From: Pseudomonas sp. B28(2017)
GTDB taxonomy: Bacteria > Pseudomonadota > Gammaproteobacteria > Pseudomonadales > Pseudomonadaceae
Length of the DNA stretch: 56,010 nt
Reading direction: 5' to 3'
Assembly (NCBI RefSeq): GCF_002113025.1
Contig: NZ_NEJH01000020.1
Location: forward strand, 1-56,010
Positions 40,926 to 48,378 of the stretch are shown piece by piece. Each line of letters opens with the position of its first letter. Position 1 is the stretch's first letter. A model generated the notes under the pieces. That model ran no database searches. It worked only from the letters and a program-made list of their open reading frames with translations, and was not told the DNA's origin. Both the position numbers and the translations under genes were made by a program.

Positions 40926-42326
40926 ATGATCAGCCCGAGCTCCAAGGATTCGAGTGGCCAACTGGCGCAGGGCTTCAAGCCTCGTCACGTCACCATGTTG
41001 TCTATCGCCGGGATTATCGGCGCCGGTTTGTTCGTGGGCTCAGGGCATGCCATTGCGGCGGCTGGCCCGGCCGTCCTGCTGGCCTATCTGTTCTCTGGCC
41101 TGCTTGTCGTTCTGGTCATGCGCATGCTCGGTGAAATGGCGGTGGCCAATCCGGACACCGGTTCGTTTTCCACCTATGCCGACCAGGCCATCGGCCGTTG
41201 GGCGGGCTTCACCATCGGTTGGCTCTACTGGTGGTTCTGGGTGTTGGTGATCCCTATCGAAGCGCTGGCCGCCGGCCATGTGTTGAACCAGTGGTTTCCG
41301 CAGATCGATGCCTGGCTGTTTGCCCTGGTGTCGATCATTGCACTGGTGGTGACCAACCTGTTCAGTGTCTCCAAGTACGGCGAATTCGAGTTCTGGTTCG
41401 CCATGGCCAAGGTCGTGGCGATCATTGGTTTCATCGGTGTGGGTTTTGCCGTGTTGATGGGCTGGATTCCCGATCGGGAAGTCAGTGGATTGAGCGGTCT
41501 GATGGCCGAGCACGGCGGGTTTGCTCCCAACGGCCTGTCGGCGGTAGTCGGCGCCTTCATCACCATCATGTTCAGCTTCATCGGTACCGAGGCGGTCACC
41601 ATCGCCGCCGCCGAATCCAACAACCCGGCACAGAACATTGCCAAGGCAACCCGTTCGGTGATCTGGCGCATCGGGGTGTTTTACCTGCTGTCGATTTTCG
41701 TGGTCATCTCCGTGGTGCCCTGGAACGACCCGCTGTTGGCTTCGGTAGGCTCCTACCAGCGCGCACTGGAAATCATGAACATTCCCCACGCCAAGTTCAT
41801 GGTGGACGTGGTGGTGCTGATTGCCGTGGCCAGTTGCATGAACTCCTCGATTTATATTGCCTCGCGCATGCTGTACTCGCTGGGGCGTCGTGGCGATGCG
41901 CCGAAAGTGCTGAAGGCGACCTCCTCCGAAGGCGTGCCACGGGCGGCGGTCATCGCCAGTACCGTGTTGGGGGCGGCGATTACCGTTTGGAGCTACTTCA
42001 TGCCCGCCGGGTTGTTTGAGTTCCTGCTGGCCAGCTCCGGCGCGATCGCCTTGCTGGTGTACCTGGCCATTGCGGTATCGCAGTTGCGCATGCGCCGGAT
42101 GTTGCGTCGACAGAACGTCGAACTGACCTTTCGCATGTGGCTGTTTCCATGGCTCACATGGCTGGTGATCGCGTTCATTTGCGCTGCGCTGGCTGTGATG
42201 ATGGTCTCCCCGCAACACCGCTCCGAAGTGAGCACGACCATTGGCCTGGCGCTGGCGATCTCCTTTATCGGCCTGGTCACATCGCGTCAGCCTGCGCAAT
42301 CCGCAAGAGCAACGTCAGTGGGATAA
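40926..42326 (+). CDS. GABA/amino acid permease (APC family, GabP-like)
   Basis: A 466-residue AAT-type transporter. It begins GFKPRHVTMLSIAGIIGAG, the start pattern of GabP-like permeases, and has LYWWFWVLVIPIEALAAGHV and FSFIGTEAVTIAAAESNNP. It may carry GABA, beta-alanine or another amino acid. ATG at 40926 matches the family N-terminus; the upstream frame to 40800 has no support. AACAATAA (40919-40926) overlaps the start codon and could bind Hfq/Crc. It is transcribed alone. Confidence 0.88.
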   Translation: MISPSSKDSSGQLAQGFKPRHVTMLSIAGIIGAGLFVGSGHAIAAAGPAVLLAYLFSGLLVVLVMRMLGEMAVANPDTGSFSTYADQAIGRWAGFTIGWLYWWFWVLVIPIEALAAGHVLNQWFPQIDAWLFALVSIIALVVTNLFSVSKYGEFEFWFAMAKVVAIIGFIGVGFAVLMGWIPDREVSGLSGLMAEHGGFAPNGLSAVVGAFITIMFSFIGTEAVTIAAAESNNPAQNIAKATRSVIWRIGVFYLLSIFVVISVVPWNDPLLASVGSYQRALEIMNIPHAKFMVDVVVLIAVASCMNSSIYIASRMLYSLGRRGDAPKVLKATSSEGVPRAAVIASTVLGAAITVWSYFMPAGLFEFLLASSGAIALLVYLAIAVSQLRMRRMLRRQNVELTFRMWLFPWLTWLVIAFICAALAVMMVSPQHRSEVSTTIGLALAISFIGLVTSRQPAQSARATSVG

Positions 42327-42735
42327 CACAAGAGAGAACCTGCAAGAACCTGATAATTGCGCGTACCCGAGGCAGGGGCGTTACACGCTACCGTGCCTTG
42401 GACGCCATCGCTCTTTGTGAGGACATGACCACAATGTCATCGAGCTCCAGCGTATCCGTCGGTACGGTGACGGTGACTACTCTGGAGCAAGCGCGAAATG
42501 AGTCGACATTTGCCAGCGTCCGGATGGGCGATCATCCCTGGTAACGTCCCTCACAAAGCCTGCGATCCTTTTCCGATGAAAAAACCGGGAAGCCGCCCGA
42601 CGCGGCCCCCCGGTAAATGTTGATGCGCACATGCCTTGCCTGTAGGAGCGAGCTTGCTCGCGAAAAACCCGAGGACAACGCGGTGTGTCAGATACCCCGC
42701 GTTATCGTTAACGACCATCGCGAGCAAGCTCGCTC
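42327..42735. other. 409-base intergenic region: terminator and REP doublet only
   Basis: After the permease stop there is about 250 bases without a convincing gene. A 39-codon frame at 42425 (MTTMSSSSSVSV...) has no clear support. Then come a minus-strand terminator (42579-42614) and a REP doublet. Confidence 0.6.
42579..42614 (-). terminator. Rho-independent terminator of the mmsA-mmsB operon
   Basis: On the minus strand, ACCGGG/CCCGGT and inner GCCGC/GCGGC arms form a GC-rich stem followed by six T (A run at 42579-42584). It lies 122 bases past the mmsB stop, beyond the REP doublet, so the REP is part of the transcript. Confidence 0.88.
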
Positions 42736-42740
42736 CTACA
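42641..42740. repeat. REP doublet overlapping the mmsB stop codon
   Basis: TGTAGGAGCGAGCTTGCTCG (42641-42660) and its inverted copy (42719-42740) differ from the other REPs in the window by GTAGGAG instead of GTGGGAG. The right unit includes the TAG stop codon of mmsB (42736-42738). Confidence 0.9.
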
Positions 42741-43623
42741 ATGGTTTGCGATAACTGTTAATGATCGCCGAGAAGTCGTTGCCGCCTTCCCCACGCATGC
42801 TCATCGCCTGATACAACTGCTGGGCCACCGCGCCGAGTACCACCGGCTGGTGCGCCTGACGCGCCGCTTCAGTAGCCAGCCCCAGATCCTTGAGCATCAG
42901 TTCGGCCCCAAAGCCGCCGGTGTAACCGCGCGACGCCGGTGCCGTTTCAACGATGCCCGGCCATGGGTTGTACATCTCCGAACTCCAGCAACGCCCGGTG
43001 GAACTGTTGATGATGCCCGCCAGCACCTTGGTGTCGATGCCCAGGGCGTCGCCCAGCGCCATGGCCTCGCTGACGCCGACCATGGAAATCCCTAGCAGCA
43101 GGTTGTTGCAGATTTTAGCGATTTGCCCGGTGCCGACCTCACCACAATGGACGATGTTGCGGCCCATTTGCGCCAGTACCGGTTGCAGGGTGGCGAACAG
43201 CTCAGGCGTGGCGCCAACCATGAAGGTCAGTGTCCCGGCGGCTGCACCGCCAGTGCCACCAGAGACCGGCGCGTCGGCCATGGCCACGTCCTGTTTCGCG
43301 GCGGCAGCGGCCACGTCCCGCGCAGTCTGCGGATCGATGGTGCTGCAATCCACCGCCGGTACGCCTTTACCGATACCGGCGAGCACGCCGTCCTCACCCA
43401 GCCACACACTGCGCACATGCACGGCGGCAGGCAACATGGTGATCACAAGTTCCGCGCCCTCTGACGCTTCGCGGGCCGATGCGCTGATGCTACCGCCCAG
43501 TTGTTCCAGTTCCGCCAGCACGGCTTTGTTCAGGTCGACCAGGCGCAGCGCATGGCCGGCCTTGATCAGGTTGCGCGCCATCGGGGCGCCCATGTTGCCC
43601 AGACCGATAAAAGCGATTTTCAT
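42736..43623 (-). CDS. mmsB: 3-hydroxyisobutyrate dehydrogenase
   Basis: A 295-residue NAD-dependent beta-hydroxyacid dehydrogenase of the valine pathway, making methylmalonate semialdehyde. It has IAFIGLGNMGAPMARNLIKA at the N-terminus, DAPVSGGTGGAAAGTLTFMV in the middle, and the catalytic lysine region GQIAKICNNLL. GGAG lies seven bases before the ATG. The stop codon comes from a REP element. It is ten bases downstream of mmsA, in one operon. Confidence 0.95.
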   Translation of the reverse strand: MKIAFIGLGNMGAPMARNLIKAGHALRLVDLNKAVLAELEQLGGSISASAREASEGAELVITMLPAAVHVRSVWLGEDGVLAGIGKGVPAVDCSTIDPQTARDVAAAAAKQDVAMADAPVSGGTGGAAAGTLTFMVGATPELFATLQPVLAQMGRNIVHCGEVGTGQIAKICNNLLLGISMVGVSEAMALGDALGIDTKVLAGIINSSTGRCWSSEMYNPWPGIVETAPASRGYTGGFGAELMLKDLGLATEAARQAHQPVVLGAVAQQLYQAMSMRGEGGNDFSAIINSYRKPL

Positions 43624-43633
43624 GTCCGGCTCC

Positions 43634-45160
43634 TTAACGCAGGTTGATGGTGGTGTTCACACCGTCGTTGACACTGTCGTCATCGAACCAGCGGCTGGTG
43701 ACGGTCTTGGTCTGAGTGTAGAACTGCACCACTTGTTTGCCGTACGGGCCGAGGTCGCCAAGCTTGGAACCGCGCGAACCGGTGAAACTGAAGAACGGTA
43801 CCGGCACCGGGATCGGGATGTTGATACCGACCTGGCCGACATCGATTTCATTCTGGAACTTGCGCGCCGCTGCACCGCTCTGGGTGAACAGGCCCGTACC
43901 GTTGCCGAACGGGTTGGCGTTGACCAGGGCGATGGCTTCATCGAGGGTGGCAACTTCCAGCACCACCAGCACCGGGCCGAAGATTTCCTGGGTGTAGATC
44001 TGCATGTCGGTGGTCACGCCGGAGAACAGGGTCGGGCCGACAAAGTTGCCTTTCTCGTAACCGGGAACCGAGATCTCGCGACCGTCCAGCTCCAGTTTCG
44101 CGCCTTCCTTGATGCCGCTTTCGATCAGATCGAGAATCCGCGCCTTGGCTTTTTTCGAGATCACCGGACCGACATCGGTGCCCGGCTCGCTGCCGGCATT
44201 GACCTTGAGTTTTTGCGCCAGCGCCTTGAGATCCGGCAGCCATTGCTTGGCCGCGCCCACCAGCACCACCACCGAAGTGGCCATGCAACGTTGACCGGCG
44301 GCACCGAAACCGGCGCCCACCAGCGCATTCAGCGCTTGTTCGCGATTGGCATCCGGCAGCACCACGGCGTGGTTCTTCGCGCCCATCATCGATTGCACAC
44401 GCTTGCCGTGCTTGCCGGCCAGGTCATAGACGTGAGTACCGACGGCGGTCGAACCGACGAAGGAAACGGCCTTGATGTCTTTGTGGGTGCAAAGCCCATC
44501 CACCACATCCTTGCCACCATGCACGACGTTGAGCACGCCAGCCGGAATACCCGCCTCAATCGCCAGTTCCACCAACAGCATGGTCGACATCGGGTCCTGT
44601 TCCGACGGCTTGAGCACGAAGGTGTTACCGCAGGCGATGGCCATCGGGAACATCCACAGCGGAATCATCGCCGGGAAGTTGAACGGAGTAATGCCCGCGC
44701 ACACGCCGATCGGCTGGCGCAGGGTGTAGGTGTCGACACCACCGGCGACGTTTTCGGCGAACTCGCCCATTTGCAGGCTGCCAATGGAGCAGGCGTGCTC
44801 GACCACTTCCAGGCCACGGAAAATATCGCCTTCGGCGTCGGCAATGGTCTTGCCCTGCTCGGCGCTCAGGACGGCGGCGATGCGCTTGGAGTGTTCGCGG
44901 ATCAGCGCCTGGAGCTTGAGCATGATGCGCATGCGCGCGCCAATGGGTGTCAGCTTCCAGGTCTGGAATGCACGATGAGCGGCGCTGACGGCAGCATCGA
45001 CTTCTTCAGCGGTGGCAAACGGCACCTTGGCCAGCACCTGTTGGGTCGCCGGGTTGATGATGTCGTGCCATTCGGTGGACTTGGATTCGACCCACTGGCC
45101 GTCGATCAACAGTTTGACCTTTTGCACGGTGGTGTCATTGGGCGTGAGCGATACGTTCAT
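43634..45160 (-). CDS. mmsA: Methylmalonate-semialdehyde dehydrogenase (CoA-acylating)
   Basis: A 508-residue aldehyde dehydrogenase superfamily enzyme that forms propionyl-CoA from methylmalonate semialdehyde in valine catabolism (and acetyl-CoA from malonate semialdehyde). The catalytic cysteine is C292 in GQRCMATS, and the NAD site contains SFVGSTAVG. GGAG lies eight bases before the ATG. An AACAACAA motif (minus strand, 45177-45184) sits just upstream of it and may allow Hfq/Crc control. It is divergent from a LysR gene. Confidence 0.96.
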   Translation of the reverse strand: MNVSLTPNDTTVQKVKLLIDGQWVESKSTEWHDIINPATQQVLAKVPFATAEEVDAAVSAAHRAFQTWKLTPIGARMRIMLKLQALIREHSKRIAAVLSAEQGKTIADAEGDIFRGLEVVEHACSIGSLQMGEFAENVAGGVDTYTLRQPIGVCAGITPFNFPAMIPLWMFPMAIACGNTFVLKPSEQDPMSTMLLVELAIEAGIPAGVLNVVHGGKDVVDGLCTHKDIKAVSFVGSTAVGTHVYDLAGKHGKRVQSMMGAKNHAVVLPDANREQALNALVGAGFGAAGQRCMATSVVVLVGAAKQWLPDLKALAQKLKVNAGSEPGTDVGPVISKKAKARILDLIESGIKEGAKLELDGREISVPGYEKGNFVGPTLFSGVTTDMQIYTQEIFGPVLVVLEVATLDEAIALVNANPFGNGTGLFTQSGAAARKFQNEIDVGQVGINIPIPVPVPFFSFTGSRGSKLGDLGPYGKQVVQFYTQTKTVTSRWFDDDSVNDGVNTTINLR

Positions 45161-45237
45161 GTGGGTCTCCAGATCTTTGTTGTTATCTTGGGAGCCAAGG
45201 CGAAATAGTCGCCTTGAGAAGAGGCGTGTGCCGCGAA

Positions 45238-45267
45238 TTGGTTAACGGGCTGTTTTTGGAGTATAGA
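45238..45267 (+). promoter_or_regulatory. Candidate promoter of the LysR gene next to mmsA
   Basis: TTGGTT (45238-45243) and TATAGA (45262-45267) with an 18-base spacer fit a sigma-70 promoter for the rightward LysR gene. If it is the promoter, the alternative GTG start at 45269 cannot be used and translation begins at 45311. Confidence 0.35.
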
Positions 45268-45310
45268 TGTGCAAACTTCTAATAAGAACGCACATAAAAA
45301 CCGGTCCAAC

Positions 45311-46258
45311 ATGCAAAAAAACATCACCTCCCTCGGCTCATTGAACTGGGACGACCTCAAGTTTTTCCTGGAAGTCGCCCGCACCCGCAAAGCCAGCACC
45401 GCGGCCAAACGCCTGGCGGTGGACTACACCACAGTGTCGCGGCGCATCAGTTCCCTGGAAACGGCGCTGGGCACATTGCTGTTCGAGAAATCCCGGACCA
45501 GCGGCTTTGTCTTGACCGCTGAAGGCCAGCGGTTGATGGGCTATGCCGAGTCGATCGAAAGCACCTTGCACATGGCGTGCGAGCAGGTTTCCGGGTCCGG
45601 CGTGGCGCTGTCCGGTCATGTGCGCATGGGATGCACCGAAGGCTTCGGCAGCTTTTTCATCACGCCGCAACTGAGCCACTTCGTTGACACCTATCCGGCG
45701 ATCTCGGTGGATATCCTGCCGCTGCCGCACTTCATCAGCCTGTCCAAGCGCGAGGCCGACATCGTCATCGCCCTGGAGCGTCCGGAGCATGGCCCGTACG
45801 TCTGTTGCAAACTGTGCGACTACCGGTTGCAGCTGTACGCAACCCAGGATTATCTGGACAACCACCCGGCCATCCGCCGCCCGGCAGACTTGGCGAAACA
45901 TTCGTTTATCAGTTACGTCGACGACCTGGCGTTCAGCTCGGAGCTGTTGTATCTGGCCAATGTATTGCCCGGCGCCAGTGCCAACCTGCGCAGCACCAGC
46001 GTGATCGCGCAGTTCGTGGCCGCGCAGCAGGGACGCTCATTGGCGATCCTGCCGTGCTTCCTCGCCACTCAGGACCCGAGCCTGCTGCCGGTGTTGCCGC
46101 AGGAAATCAACATCACTCGACAGTTCTGGATGTACTGCCGGGAGGATTTGAGGAAGCTCAAGCGGATCACCCTGTTGTGGGATTACATCCGTGAGGTGAC
46201 TGAGCGCAATCAGGGTCTGTTGATGGGTGAAAGTCGGGAGATGCTGTTCGCCGACTGA
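45311..46258 (+). CDS. LysR-family transcriptional regulator of the mms locus
   Basis: A 315-residue LysR regulator. The helix-turn-helix, KASTAAKRLAVDYTTVSRRI, lies at about 25-45, followed by an effector domain from about residue 97. It is divergent from mmsAB, so it is probably their regulator; P. aeruginosa uses an AraC-type MmsR instead. ATG at 45311 is used because it matches the family N-terminus. A GTG at 45269 with GGAG seven bases ahead is a real alternative that would add 14 residues. Confidence 0.87.
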   Translation: MQKNITSLGSLNWDDLKFFLEVARTRKASTAAKRLAVDYTTVSRRISSLETALGTLLFEKSRTSGFVLTAEGQRLMGYAESIESTLHMACEQVSGSGVALSGHVRMGCTEGFGSFFITPQLSHFVDTYPAISVDILPLPHFISLSKREADIVIALERPEHGPYVCCKLCDYRLQLYATQDYLDNHPAIRRPADLAKHSFISYVDDLAFSSELLYLANVLPGASANLRSTSVIAQFVAAQQGRSLAILPCFLATQDPSLLPVLPQEINITRQFWMYCREDLRKLKRITLLWDYIREVTERNQGLLMGESREMLFAD

Positions 46259-46290
46259 TGGGCTCGCAGCAAATGCTGTCAGTCGCGGCC

Positions 46291-48378
46291 TTACTTGAGC
46301 TCCAGCATCAGCCCGCTCAAGCGTTTGACCCTGCGTTTCACCGCCTCTTCAAACACGCCCGCACGCGACTCGATCAAGGTGAACCAGTCCTTGGCCCGGG
46401 TAATTCCGGTGTAGATCAGTTCCTTGGTGAGTACCGGATTCAAGGCGTCAGGCAGAATCAACGCGGTATGCGCGAACTCCGAGCCCTGGGATTTATGCAC
46501 GGTCATGGCGTATACGGTTTCGACATCATTCAGGCGGCTGGGCAGGACAAATCGCACGCCACCCTGGCCATCATTTCGCGGGAACGCCACTCGCAGGACC
46601 TGCCTCCCGGTTTCATGGCCCTCCTGCTCCGGGAGCTTGAGGGCGATGCCGATATCGCCGTTCATCAAACCCAGCCCGTAATCATTGTGGGTCATCAGTA
46701 CGGGGCGGCCTTCGTACCACTGCTGGTCACTGTCGATCAGGCGTGCCCTCAGCAAGGCGTCCGTCACTCGCTGGTTCAAGCCCTCCACACCCCAGGGTCC
46801 CTTGCGTACGGCACATAGCAACTGGAACGCGTCGAAGGCCTGCAACACTTGTCGAGCCCAATCAATCCAGCGCGAACCCTCCAGCGGGCTGTCGAGTGGC
46901 GGCCGCTGATTACGCAGCACGCTCAGGTAATGTCGATAACCCTGCGGGCCCTCACCATGGCCGTCGAGAAGCAGACGTTCCAGGGCCCGGTCCTGCTCCC
47001 CCTTCAGGGACAGGGAATACACATCGTCATGGCTGCGCGCAGACAACAACCTGCGTGCTTCATCGGGTTGCTGCTGGTTGACCCAGCGAGCCAGTTGACC
47101 AATACCGCTGCCCTCACCGAATCGCCGGGAATGGCGCAACATCACCACCTGTTGGGCCAGTGGATGAGCGCCCTGCGTATCCTCCTGCAATCCGCTGGCC
47201 TGCAAACTTTCGCCACTGACGGCTTCCAGCCACTGGCGTGTCTGTGGGCTGTACCAGCCAGCCTCGGCGTCGCGGCACAGGTCCCCCAGTACCGCTCCGG
47301 CTTCTACCGAAGCCAACTGGTCCTTGTCACCCAACAGCACGAGGCGCGCATGGGCAGGCAATGCGTCGAGCAGATTGGCCATCATTTCCAGGTCGATCAT
47401 CGAGGCCTCGTCCACCACCAACACATCAAGCGGCAGACGATTGCCCGCATGGTGTCGAAAATGGCGAGTCCCGGGCCGGCTGCCGAGCAGGCGGTGAACG
47501 GTGGTGACATCGGACGGGATCTTGTCTCGAATGTCTTGCGAAACCTTCAAGGTCCGTACTTGCTGGCTGATGGATTCTGTCAGACGCGCCGCGGCCTTGC
47601 CGGTCGGTGCGGCGAGGCGGATGCGCAGGGGCTTGCCGGCCTCGACCGCTGGCGCCTGGAGCAACGCCAGCAAACGCACGACGGTGGTGGTCTTGCCGGT
47701 TCCCGGCCCCCCCGTCACGATGCTGAAGGCGCTGCGGGTCGCCAGTGCGCAGGCGAGCTTCTGCCAGTCGATCACCTCGCCGGGCCGGGCAGGACCAAAC
47801 AAACCGGTGAGGCGCTGGAGCAAGTCGTTCGGCGTGGACTCCTGTTCCGTCAGACGCTCGCGCAACGAGAGGTCGATCCGTCGCTCGTAGGCCCAATAGC
47901 GGCGCAGGTACAAGCGTTTGCCCGATAAAACCAAAGGTCGTTCGCGCACGTGGTCACGACTGTCGACAGCCAGTGCGACCTGGTTGCTGGCGGCCAGCAC
48001 CTTGCACCAATGGGCCCCGTCCAGCGAGCCCAGCAATTGCGACGGCAACAGCATTGCGCCGCCCTGCACGTCACCCTCGGGTGGCAATGACAGGGCGAAG
48101 TCAGGTTCTTTCAGTGTCTCGAACAGGTCAAGGCAGACATGCCCGTGGCCCAATTGGTGGCTGGTGAGCGCGGCAGCCAGCAACACCAGCGGATCACCAT
48201 CCGGAGCCAGCTCATGCAGAAACGCCACAAAGGCTTTGTCCAGTGCTCGCAACCAGCCTCGCTCGACCCAACGCGTGAGCAACAACAGCAAGTCGTCGGC
48301 GCGACTCAGCGGCGCCAGTTCAGACAGGCTTTCGGCTGCCAGCGATGTGGGCAACAAATCGGCGAATGTGCGGTTCAT
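46291..48378 (-). CDS. recD: Exodeoxyribonuclease V alpha subunit RecD
   Basis: A 695-residue SF1B (5'-3') helicase subunit of RecBCD. The Walker A motif is GGPGTGKTTTV (223-233), Walker B is VLVVDEASMID, and the C-terminal helicase motif is YAMTVHKSQGSEF. The complex processes double-strand breaks. The ATG overlaps the recB stop by four bases (ATGA), so it is the last gene of recCBD. It converges with the LysR gene 32 bases away; no terminator was seen. Confidence 0.96.
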   Translation of the reverse strand: MNRTFADLLPTSLAAESLSELAPLSRADDLLLLLTRWVERGWLRALDKAFVAFLHELAPDGDPLVLLAAALTSHQLGHGHVCLDLFETLKEPDFALSLPPEGDVQGGAMLLPSQLLGSLDGAHWCKVLAASNQVALAVDSRDHVRERPLVLSGKRLYLRRYWAYERRIDLSLRERLTEQESTPNDLLQRLTGLFGPARPGEVIDWQKLACALATRSAFSIVTGGPGTGKTTTVVRLLALLQAPAVEAGKPLRIRLAAPTGKAAARLTESISQQVRTLKVSQDIRDKIPSDVTTVHRLLGSRPGTRHFRHHAGNRLPLDVLVVDEASMIDLEMMANLLDALPAHARLVLLGDKDQLASVEAGAVLGDLCRDAEAGWYSPQTRQWLEAVSGESLQASGLQEDTQGAHPLAQQVVMLRHSRRFGEGSGIGQLARWVNQQQPDEARRLLSARSHDDVYSLSLKGEQDRALERLLLDGHGEGPQGYRHYLSVLRNQRPPLDSPLEGSRWIDWARQVLQAFDAFQLLCAVRKGPWGVEGLNQRVTDALLRARLIDSDQQWYEGRPVLMTHNDYGLGLMNGDIGIALKLPEQEGHETGRQVLRVAFPRNDGQGGVRFVLPSRLNDVETVYAMTVHKSQGSEFAHTALILPDALNPVLTKELIYTGITRAKDWFTLIESRAGVFEEAVKRRVKRLSGLMLELK

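Noticed and set aside
42425..42544. A short frame beginning MTTMSSSSSVSVGTV
   Set aside because: The GAGGA site is one base from the first ATG, there is no family resemblance, and codon use gives no support.
42953..45208. A 751-codon open frame on the plus strand opposite mmsB and mmsA
   Set aside because: It is antisense to two unmistakable enzymes, is rich in low-complexity residues and has no recognisable domain. It results from high GC at third codon positions.
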